From Bacillota bacterium (lineage in GTDB: Bacteria; Bacillota; Clostridia; Christensenellales; Aristaeellaceae): DNA of 64,000 nt. The stretch lies in assembly GCA_023436585.1 (NCBI GenBank), contig JAEZIN010000012.1:224744-288743 (forward strand). The letters are read 5' to 3'. The translations under genes were made by a program, and so were the position numbers. Below are positions 8,628-17,000 of this stretch, piece by piece. The notes under the pieces are model-generated. The model was not told the DNA's origin. It saw nothing but the letters and a program-made list of their open reading frames with translations, and searched no databases. Within the stretch, counting starts at the first letter, position 1. The number at the start of each line of letters is the position of its first letter.

Positions 8628-9893
8628 CTACAGCGAAGGCATTGTCCTGCCGTTCACGATAATTTGCGGCGGCATGCCAATGAAAATTCCCGGCCCTATC
8701 ACAGGCGGATGAATAAGCGGCGGGCATTTCCAGCCATTGCTATTATCAAAGAAATCAAAGATCTTTTTGGCTTTTGCTATCCAACCGCCTGCCTTTTCCG
8801 TTAGGCTAAATAGACTATCTATGCCCTGCATGATGGGCGTGATGTTTGTATTCCAATTCAATACATAATAGGCTCTGTTCGCTGTAAACTCATAGATTTG
8901 ATAAAATCCATTTTTAATGTCAGTAATCTTCCCATTTTCCGAGAAAGCTTTCAGCACCGCTTTAAAGTCGGAGATGCGGGAACCGAAAAGTGTTTTGATT
9001 TTGTCAAATGACAACGCTATTTTTCCAAGGCTTCCGATGGTTCCCATCACCAAGCCGATCGTCTCCACAGCTTCAAAAATCCTTGTTATTGTGGCGGCAT
9101 CTCCCAAGCCTATCATTTCACAGTATTCTCCGAAGGCTTCGCTTGTTTTCAATTTGTCCAAGCGTCGGGCCTCTTCCAGATTTCCATTTACCGCATAGGT
9201 GGCTGTCACCATGCTTTTCATCATCGTGATGGTCGCGGATGCCGCCGTTATGGCCGCCCCCGCAAAAGAAAGAATCGCGAATATAGTACCCCATACTCCC
9301 GCGGCAACCAAGAGCGCCTGCCACGCGATGATTGCAATGGCGACAGCTACAACGGCCAGTATAAAAGCGCCGACCGCTTTGAGTATGAAGCGCACGACTT
9401 CATTGGAGAAAAACTTCTTGATGGCTTCCGCCACAGTGGTCAATACTTTTATGACAGCCAATATTCGATTGACTGGATTCATCCAGAACAAAACCTTCTT
9501 GAAGACATTCTTGGCTTTCTTCCACAACTCCTCAAAGAAGGCCGCGATGGCGCTTTTTCCGATACCGGTAACACGGCGGAAGGCTTCATAATCCCGGCTG
9601 ATGCGCGTGGCTACGCGCTTATCCGTATTTTCCGCACGATCCAGAAAGGAACGGGTCCTCCTTGCAAACCCCTCCGCCTGTTCCGCCTCTCGTTCATACT
9701 GGCGTTTTTTTACGGTAAGAAAGGCGTTGGCCGACTCCAGATAATGATGGGAACTGTGCTCTTTGACACTGCCTATGCGGCGGCCGATTTTCTGCAGCTC
9801 CGAACAGCCGTCATCCAAACGGCGGGCCACTTTTTCCGCATTGCGTTGAATGGCACTGCTGCCATACTGTATTTGCATAATGCCCGATGCCAT
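8628..9893 (-). CDS. Helical membrane protein with the YGSSA export-type domain
   Basis: 421 residues from the ATG at 9893, five bases after AGAGGTG; an upstream extension to 10001 has no ribosome site. It opens SGIMQIQYGSSA and continues through EHSSH (about 55-60) and IGKSA (about 125-130), the same landmarks found in the C-terminal half of the lipase. A hydrophobic region follows (about 165-260, several alanine-rich helices), then a mostly helical tail ending near a proline-rich VIGPGIF segment. Length and helix pattern suit a type VII partner or substrate. It is the first gene of the lipase cassette, after the WXG100 gene. It could be a targeting partner, a second effector or a pore-forming protein. 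Confidence 0.75.
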   Translation of the reverse strand: MASGIMQIQYGSSAIQRNAEKVARRLDDGCSELQKIGRRIGSVKEHSSHHYLESANAFLTVKKRQYEREAEQAEGFARRTRSFLDRAENTDKRVATRISRDYEAFRRVTGIGKSAIAAFFEELWKKAKNVFKKVLFWMNPVNRILAVIKVLTTVAEAIKKFFSNEVVRFILKAVGAFILAVVAVAIAIIAWQALLVAAGVWGTIFAILSFAGAAITAASATITMMKSMVTATYAVNGNLEEARRLDKLKTSEAFGEYCEMIGLGDAATITRIFEAVETIGLVMGTIGSLGKIALSFDKIKTLFGSRISDFKAVLKAFSENGKITDIKNGFYQIYEFTANRAYYVLNWNTNITPIMQGIDSLFSLTEKAGGWIAKAKKIFDFFDNSNGWKCPPLIHPPVIGPGIFIGMPPQIIVNGRTMPSL

Positions 9894-10008
9894 AAGCACA
9901 CCTCTTTCGTGAAGCGCGAAACCTGCTTCTGTTATGACAGGCGCAGCCTGCTTTCGTTGGGGGCAGCGGACAGCATGTGCATACCGCTGCCCCAATGGCA
10001 AAAGAATA

Positions 10009-10302
10009 TCAGCCCATGCTGCTGGCCAACCCTTCGTCGGCAGACTGCAGCGTCTTGACGACGCCCTTCAACTGTTCGGAAAGCCCTTCGTAGAGTTCCA
10101 CCACATCATTGAGCTTGGTCCGGATCTGCTCAAAATTGTCGGTAAACTTGTTATAGGCATCTCCTTCCCAACCGGAAGCCATACCGGAAACATCGCCTTG
10201 CAGGCGGGTCAGCAGATCCTGCGTTTCGGTGGCGGCGGTGCTGAACTTGGTAGCAACAGCTTCCACCTCTGACGCTGTTAAACGAATCGTATCAGAAGCC
10301 AT
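10009..10302 (-). CDS. WXG100 family type VII secretion substrate
   Basis: 97 residues from the ATG at 10302, nine bases after AGGAGG. This is a classic small helical-hairpin protein: two helices around a WEG turn (GWEGDAYNKF, about residues 45-54). Family members form dimers that are secreted by EssC-type motors and often prime the motor. It has the best match to the consensus among the small proteins in this locus and is therefore the leading EsxA counterpart. It lies between the 103-residue WXG100-like protein and the lipase cassette. Confidence 0.92.
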   Translation of the reverse strand: MASDTIRLTASEVEAVATKFSTAATETQDLLTRLQGDVSGMASGWEGDAYNKFTDNFEQIRTKLNDVVELYEGLSEQLKGVVKTLQSADEGLASSMG

Positions 10303-10379
10303 AATCACGTTCCTCCTTTCGTAAAAATGTGTTTATACAAACACTGAAAAGTGTTTATATACGTATGTCACTTGAAATC

Positions 10380-10691
10380 CTACATGATCAATCCCTCATA
10401 GGCGAGCGTTGGAATCTGGTCATACAGGGCCGCATACTCTTTTTGGGCATATTCCAAGGCGCCTTTCAAGTGAACAATGGATTGCAGATGCTGTATAAAG
10501 GATGTCTTCCAATCCTCCGTGTACTGCTCAAAATACTTTTGGCTTGCCGCGGACGACCATTTCGTTCCCTGCAGGTCCGTCATGGTTTTGCTGATGTCCT
10601 GCAAGACCCGAACAAAATCATCGTAGGCCTTTTGATAGGCGTCAATGGTTTCCCGAAGAATATCAAAGTCGATTCTTATAGTCTCAGCCAT
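10380..10691 (-). CDS. WXG100-like protein with a WSS turn
   Basis: 103 residues, all predicted helical. The hairpin turn reads KWSSAASQKYF (about residues 44-54), so the tryptophan is kept but the glycine is replaced by serine. The ATG follows AGGGGG by eight bases and lies three bases after the stop of the TPR gene, indicating one transcript. It could be the heterodimer partner of the WEG protein, or a partner of a larger substrate. Confidence 0.82.
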   Translation of the reverse strand: MAETIRIDFDILRETIDAYQKAYDDFVRVLQDISKTMTDLQGTKWSSAASQKYFEQYTEDWKTSFIQHLQSIVHLKGALEYAQKEYAALYDQIPTLAYEGLIM

Positions 10692-10694
10692 GCA

Positions 10695-12017
10695 TCATTC
10701 CCCCTGTTCCATCATGTCTGCCAACTGGCCCATCATACCGCCTCCGGCGCGCACCTTGCTCAAGTCTTCGCGGGATTTGTCGTTTTCAGATATGGCCTTA
10801 TACAGCTCGGAACGCATATACAGCGCTTCCGGCATATCGGATTTCAGGGTCAGCAGGTAATTGACAAGATCAAATGCCTTGTCGTATTCCGCCAGATCCT
10901 TATGGCAATTGGCACGAAGGAGATAGTAATCCACAATATCGGGATGAAGGCTGCTGGCCATGCGAAGTTCCGCAATGGCAAAGCGGTATGCTTGCATCGC
11001 GGCCGGGTCCTCCTTCTTTTTCAGCAGGAAACCCCGCATATACAGGGCTGTATAGTAGTTGGAATCCTTCCCATGGTGATCTATGATTGCCTGGCAGTGC
11101 GCAAGGGCCGCATCAGCATTCTGCTCCCGCATTAAAAGCGTGGCCGCCAGGAAATGCGCGTCCATTTTGCAATCCTGATCGTCGCCAGCAAGAATCTTCT
11201 CTATCAGCGACATGGTTTCTTTGTTGTCATCCTCCTCACGGCCGGCAAGAAGCTTGCACTTTTCCAGCAGGTACAAGGGATTTTCGCTGTCGAAGAAATG
11301 TGCGTCATAATAAGCAAGGGCTTCGTCCAGTTTTTGCTGGTACTCCAGCAGCAGAAGCTGATCGTACCAGAAGGCCTCATCCTCCGGAAACAGGGCAATC
11401 GCCTTATCCAATGCCTTCTGGGCATCGGCGAACCTTTGCTGCTGCATAAGGACAATGACCTTGTAATGGTGCCCTTCAAACACATCCGGCGTGTGCTCGA
11501 TCAGGCCATCCAGCGCCTGCAGGGCTTCCGGGTACTTATCCTGCTGCATAAACACCTTTGCTTTGGAGAGCCATGCGTCTGCCCGGAAGGGATCCCGCGC
11601 AAGCGCGCGGTTGAACTGATCCACCGCTTCCTCAAACGCGCTGCCATTGGCATACATAAAGCCAAGATTAATGTACATCTGCGGATCGTCATACCCGTTG
11701 TTAACCGCGTCGGCGTAATACTTGCGGCCCAGCTCGTTTTTCTCCATCAAAAAGGCAACATTGCCCAGGTTGAAATATGCCTCGCCATCCTTTTTGTTCA
11801 GGAGCAAGGCCTTTTCGTAAGCATTGGCGGCCTCATCGAACCTTTCCAGCAGAATATAGGTCTCGCCCTGGTTCAAATAGGTTTCGCGGTACATGGGATC
11901 TTCCGCTTCCGCCCTTGCGTAATAGGTAAGCGCATCCTTATATTTGCCGACAGAGTGAAGGGATTTGCCCTGCATATTGTATTCTTGTGCCAAGGAGAAT
12001 TCGGCTTGACTTTGCAT
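10695..12017 (-). CDS. TPR protein of the type VII locus
   Basis: 440 residues from the ATG at 12017 with GAGGG upstream. At least ten tetratricopeptide units are visible, with typical AxxxYxxALxxxP spacing (for example AYEKALLLNKKD and AEAEDPMYRETY). It has no signal peptide or membrane segment, so it is cytosolic. Its C-terminus ends in a methionine/glycine-rich tail (GGGMMGQLADMM). TPR proteins commonly hold unfolded or helical clients, and its position between WXG100 genes suggests a substrate chaperone or assembly scaffold. That role is inferred from context only. Confidence 0.85.
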   Translation of the reverse strand: MQSQAEFSLAQEYNMQGKSLHSVGKYKDALTYYARAEAEDPMYRETYLNQGETYILLERFDEAANAYEKALLLNKKDGEAYFNLGNVAFLMEKNELGRKYYADAVNNGYDDPQMYINLGFMYANGSAFEEAVDQFNRALARDPFRADAWLSKAKVFMQQDKYPEALQALDGLIEHTPDVFEGHHYKVIVLMQQQRFADAQKALDKAIALFPEDEAFWYDQLLLLEYQQKLDEALAYYDAHFFDSENPLYLLEKCKLLAGREEDDNKETMSLIEKILAGDDQDCKMDAHFLAATLLMREQNADAALAHCQAIIDHHGKDSNYYTALYMRGFLLKKKEDPAAMQAYRFAIAELRMASSLHPDIVDYYLLRANCHKDLAEYDKAFDLVNYLLTLKSDMPEALYMRSELYKAISENDKSREDLSKVRAGGGMMGQLADMMEQGE

Positions 12018-12096
12018 CAAAACACCCTCTACTTTCTTTCACTTGTATCTTTACATGCGGCATAAGGATGCCAAATACCAGGAAGGAGATTCCCTT

Positions 12097-12429
12097 TCAG
12101 ATATTGATGGATTTCGACTTCTGCGCAGCGTCTGCGGCCGCTCTCGCCGCCGCTTCCTGGGCGTCGATGGCGGCCTGAATGGCTTGAATTTCCTTTCTCA
12201 CGGAATCAATGGCGCCATTGATCCTCGTATCCGTCTCATTGGCGGCAGGCATATCACGAAAATCGTGAACATATTCCGTTACACTGCCAATGTTATCGCT
12301 TTGTATCACATCATGGATGCTGTCTTCCAGGTCCTTCAGCGCCCTGTTGATGTCATTGGCATAGCTTTCAAATGACTGCAGCTTGTTCTGCTCCCCCAGC
12401 AGCAAGGATTTGTCACCTCTCAGACTCAT
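12097..12429 (-). CDS. Small coiled-coil protein of the type VII locus
   Basis: 110 residues from the ATG at 12429, nine bases after AGGAG (the ATG at 12438 touches the Shine-Dalgarno site). It is almost entirely helical: an N-terminal helix with charged heptads (INRALKDLEDSIHDV) and a C-terminal alanine-rich helix (AAIDAQEAAARAAADAAQ). It has no WXG motif. Size and neighbours resemble the small helical partner proteins often encoded beside LXG or WXG substrates. No exact family recognised. Confidence 0.75.
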   Translation of the reverse strand: MSLRGDKSLLLGEQNKLQSFESYANDINRALKDLEDSIHDVIQSDNIGSVTEYVHDFRDMPAANETDTRINGAIDSVRKEIQAIQAAIDAQEAAARAAADAAQKSKSINI

Positions 12430-12464
12430 TTGGGCCATCTCCTCTCATGCGGTGTTCCTTTATA

Positions 12465-12806
12465 TCAGCCGGGGTTATCCATCTTCTGGGCCGTTTGCGA
12501 ATCCCAATCCTGATAGACCTGCCGGATGGTCCGCAGGTTGTCAATGATGGCCTGCAGGGAGTCTCCGTCGTCCTCCAAAAACCGTACTATGGATTTTTGG
12601 GCATCCTCAAAGCTCTTTGCACCTTTGCCATCCCAGTTGCGGTTGAGGATATTCGTCCGCATCGTCAGCACGGAACGGGCCTCCTGATACACAGCCAGCG
12701 CCTTTTCAAAGCTAACAATGGCCGCGTCAAAGCCTGCGGTATCAACGGTTTCAAAACCGCCTCCGTTGGCCGCCAGGTAAAAAACAGGCTTCAAAGATAA
12801 ACGCAT
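12465..12806 (-). CDS. WXG100-like protein with a WDG turn
   Basis: 113 residues from the ATG at 12806. Reading from 12845 would add a basic extension without a ribosome site. The helical hairpin has the turn NWDGKGAKSF (about residues 56-65), matching the WXG100 signature, and ends with a short acidic tail. It is the third WXG100-type protein here and the first of the small-protein set to be transcribed after the EssC and TPR genes. Confidence 0.85.
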   Translation of the reverse strand: MRLSLKPVFYLAANGGGFETVDTAGFDAAIVSFEKALAVYQEARSVLTMRTNILNRNWDGKGAKSFEDAQKSIVRFLEDDGDSLQAIIDNLRTIRQVYQDWDSQTAQKMDNPG

Positions 12807-12901
12807 CTGACCATCCCTTTCTCTTCTTCGCTTTACATATTTCAATCAAAAATGTTTGAATTCATAAACGTATCAATGCATGGCAAGTATCCTGCTCCTG
12901 C

Positions 12902-14035
12902 TTATCGGGCCTTTGCCCTGAGGGAGCCCAGATACTTTTTGTACGCCGGAAGAGATTGGCTGTCAGGATTGTGTAGCATTACAAAATCAAGCAACTCTTC
13001 CGCCTGGCTATACTCACAAAGAGCGGTATGGCAAACGATGCGCTGCAAATACCAGTTTTCCTGATAGCCTTCCTGGGAAAGCTTTTGCCGGCAAAACGCA
13101 ATCAGTTCCTTTAACATGGCCTCTCCCTGCGCTTTGTTTCCCACCTTCAGGAAGGATTTCGCTTTGAGAAAGGTAATGTCCGCGAAGCTCTCAGCCGGCA
13201 GGCCGGATACCAGCATACGATCGCATAAAGAAACCGCTTCAATATAGGCATGGTTGGACTGCAGCAGTTGAACCTGGGCTCTGCTGCCCAAGTTCGCCTG
13301 CGAAAGGAGTGAGGCCACCGCCTCCTCCTTGCGGCCCATATTCATCAGCGCAGAGGCTTTGTAGGTGAAAACCTCCGGCAAAGGCGCTTCCTCCAAGGGA
13401 TGGCTCTCAAGGTAGGCCAGCAGCTCCTGATACCTATCCTGCCGGTGCAGTAAAAGGGCGTGCAGGTACAGGCTGGCCCCGGCCATCTGCTGGTTTTCCA
13501 GGTCAAAGGCTGCCAGCACCTGCTCCGCGCAGGGGCCATCCTCCAAGGCGAGATAGGACCCGAAGCTCAGGATGTACAATGGCGCAGACTGGCTCGGGTA
13601 CACTGATGCCGCATTTTGGCAAAATTCCGCCGCTTCCCTGAACATGCCCTGCTCAAACAAATCGGTTCCCTTGGAAATGGCATTGGCCGCCGGATCTGGC
13701 AATTGCTTTGCAATATCGGACACAAGGGCATTGGCCATGGCGGTGAGTCCGGCGGAATACAGGAAGCCGGCATGTTCAAAAGCAATCGCCAAAGGGTCGA
13801 ACCCCTTTAAACGGGCCTTTGCCATATAAAGATTCCCATTTTTTGTATCGTTTTGGGAAAGAAAGATTCTGCCCATAAGGAATTCTTTCTGCCCGTCGCC
13901 GGAATCTTCTGGCAGGGCTGCGAGCATATCGAGCGCCTGCTGATTCTCCCCGTTTTCCGCCAGCCATGCGGCCCTTGAAAGCGAAGCGTCAGAAACCTGT
14001 GGGTTTGTGATTTCTCTTTCCAACTGAATATCCAT
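12902..14035 (-). CDS. Second TPR-like cytosolic protein of the locus
   Basis: 377 residues. Helix-turn-helix repeats resembling TPRs run through the protein, more diverged than in the 440-residue TPR protein (for example ALDMLAALPED, AAEFCQNAASVYP and AEELLDFVMLHNPDS). There is no signal peptide or membrane segment. GAGGTGATGG precedes the ATG. It starts directly downstream of essC. It may act as an adaptor between motor and substrates; this is inferred from position. Confidence 0.8.
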   Translation of the reverse strand: MDIQLEREITNPQVSDASLSRAAWLAENGENQQALDMLAALPEDSGDGQKEFLMGRIFLSQNDTKNGNLYMAKARLKGFDPLAIAFEHAGFLYSAGLTAMANALVSDIAKQLPDPAANAISKGTDLFEQGMFREAAEFCQNAASVYPSQSAPLYILSFGSYLALEDGPCAEQVLAAFDLENQQMAGASLYLHALLLHRQDRYQELLAYLESHPLEEAPLPEVFTYKASALMNMGRKEEAVASLLSQANLGSRAQVQLLQSNHAYIEAVSLCDRMLVSGLPAESFADITFLKAKSFLKVGNKAQGEAMLKELIAFCRQKLSQEGYQENWYLQRIVCHTALCEYSQAEELLDFVMLHNPDSQSLPAYKKYLGSLRAKAR

Positions 14036-14060
14036 TTGCCATCACCTCACATGACCTGAA

Positions 14061-17000
14061 TCAGCGGCCGTTATCCTCCAGATAGATTGTTTTCACCTTA
14101 TCGATTACGGCACCGCCCTTATAGATGTACGCATCACCAAGAACGATCGGCTTGGGGTATTGCCTGAGTATTTTGATCGGTGGCGTATCGTATGCACGGA
14201 GGTTCGGCAGATCCTCAAACAGGATAGCCTGCTTGTTATCCCGCAGCTTCTTGGCCAGTTCCGGCATATTCATGCTGGAGAAGGAAACGTTCTCGATGTT
14301 GTTCATCAAAATTGCGGCCTTGAACCTGCTCAGCTTCGCGAATTTTCCAAACAGCGCCATGGTTTCCTTGGACCGTGAGACTTCCGCCATAAAATCCGGA
14401 TGCTCCGCAACATAGAGCAGAAGGGGGTATCGCTTGAGAATTTCTTCTTCCCTTAGGTTTCCACGGCTGTCAATAATCTCCTGCTGGCGTTTTTCCAATT
14501 CTTCCACGATATGGGCCATCATGGCGTGGGAATCCTGTATGTCCACGGAATACTGCGCCACAAACCCATACTCCAGATGGCAGAATTCAAGGGGCTGCTG
14601 GGGACTGTCTATGATGTAGCACTCTGTACGGTTAAACAGAGTGGTCCTTTGTATGGCGGCCAGAATCTGCTTGACCAGGTTGGTCTTGCCGCTCTTGCTG
14701 CGGCCAATGATAGGCATCAGCCCGCAATCGGTCAGATCAAGCTCAACAGGTTCAATGGTGTTGTAGCTAAGCCCCAGGGGGATATGATACTGCCTGGCCA
14801 TCTTGTAATCCTGATAGAAGGAAGCGGCTGTCAGCAAATCGGGAATGACCGGTATCTTCCTCGCACGGTGGCCGCCGTAGCGCAGGTTTTCATTTTCCAG
14901 CATGGCCACCAGGTTCTGGTTCCGCTCCCGCTCCGTGTTCCCTTCGATGCACAGGGCAGTCTGATATTCCAATATTCTCTTTTCCAGCATGATCAGGCCG
15001 CGGCCTGGTATCTCCTTGGGCACCATATGGCAGCGCTCAAACAGCGCGGAATATTCACTGCTGTCGTTGAGGCTCAGGGACAACCTTGTGCCAAACCCGG
15101 TCATCACCTTGGAGGACAGCACCGAGAACTGGGAGGATGTGATGATGAGATAGAGACCCACCCCGATGCCTTCCCTGGAGAGCTGTATGTATTCCTCATA
15201 CAGCTCCGGATAGTATTCCTTGAAGGAAACCACGTTGTCGATGATGACAAATATGTAAGGCAGGTCAGACATGCCTGCTTCCAGGTACGCCTTGTAGTTA
15301 CCTACATTGGCCTGCCCAAAGCTGTTCCGACGGGATATGAACTCCTTTTTCAAAATGTTCAGGAGGTTGAACAGGCTGTCTTCCTCCGCCAGATGGACAA
15401 TGCCGCCTACGATACCGGACTGTTCCATGGTTTTGGGCAGGCTGTTTCCGCAATCCAGCACATAGGCATGCACCTGAAGCGGCGTATAATCCCTGGCCAG
15501 GGAAGCGATCAATGTCTGGATCAAAACGGTCTTTCCCGTTTGCGCCGAACCCAGGATGAATGTATTGCTTTCTGTCAGATCCAACGCCAAAGGCGCCTGT
15601 GTCTGCATTTCAGGATCATCATAAATTCCCAGGGTAGCCCATATCCTGTTGTCCTGCACGGCGGAAGAGGCGATATCCCCCAGCACCAGGCTGTCGGGAA
15701 GGGGCTTGAGACAGATGCTGGGCAGCTTCTCGATATTATGCTGCCTGCAATAGGCGGCGGTGTATGCCACCAGGGTCTGAAGCTCCGTTGCGCTTTCCTC
15801 GGCGTTCCCCTTGCTGCTTTGGTAAACAACCTTTTGTCTGCCGCCCAAATTCAGCTCCGCAATCTTGAAATTGCGCATGGAGCCGCTGGATATATCCCGC
15901 ACCTTGGCGCCGCTATAGGCAGACTGGAACAATTCGAATATCTCATTGTTGCCAACCTGCAGGTATGCGCGCCCCGGTTCCCTTATTTCGGCCGCCAGCG
16001 GCGTTTTCAATACCTCATTGCTGTCCTCTTTTGTCTGCACCTTCAGGCAAAGCTTGAACTTGCTGTTGCTCCAAATCTGATCATCGACCTGGCCGGCAGG
16101 CTTTTGGGTAGCCAGGATCAGATGAACCCCCAGGCTTCGGCCGATGCGTGCCGCCGAAATGAGCTCCTTCATAAAGTCCGGCTGTTCCATTTTGAGCTCG
16201 GCAAACTCATCCACAATGATAATCAAATGCGGAAGAGGGACTTTAACCTCCCTGGGATTTTCTTTATGCAGGCGTATATAGGCATCGATATGGTTGACAC
16301 CGGCTTTGGCAAACAAGCTTTGCCGGCGCATCAACTCCGCCTTGATGGATTTTAGGGACCGCTGCACCTCCCGGCCTTCCATGTTGGTAATACTGCCCAG
16401 CAAATGCGGCAGATCCAGGAATTGATTGGCCATGCCGCCGCCCTTGAAGTCGATGATCAGGAAACCCACATCATGAGGATGGAAGGCTGATGCCATGCTC
16501 AAAACATAGCTTTGCAGTATTTCGCTTTTTCCCGAACCGGTGGTGCCTGCCACCAGGCCATGGGGGCCATGAAACTTCTCATGGAGGTCCAGGTATACCA
16601 CATCGTTTTTTGTTTTGACGCCAAGGGGTACAGACATGCTCTTGTATATTTTCGAATCGCGCCAGCGGCCGGCAAGATCCAGATCATCCACCCGCAAAAT
16701 GCCAAGAAGCTGGAATAAGGAAACGCTCTTTGTCATTTCACTTTCCAGGCTGGATTCCACCACCCGGATGGCCGACATCTTGGATACAATTTCCTTGGCC
16801 GTAGTATCGGTGACTTCCGGGAAGAGAAACCGGGATGCGATATCCCCGTTTTCTGTAAGTATCAGCGTACCGGCCCGCCGGTCTTCATCAATCCGTATGA
16901 TCTCCGTACAGCCCCTGGGAATCCTTTCCTCATACTGGTCGAAGAAAACAAAGGTGAACCCATATTTTTTGCACTGCTCGATATACTGTGAAATAGGATG

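Noticed and set aside
14511..16355. 614-codon plus-strand open frame inside essC
   Set aside because: It is the reverse complement of conserved FtsK/SpoIIIE ATPase domains and has no ribosome site of its own.
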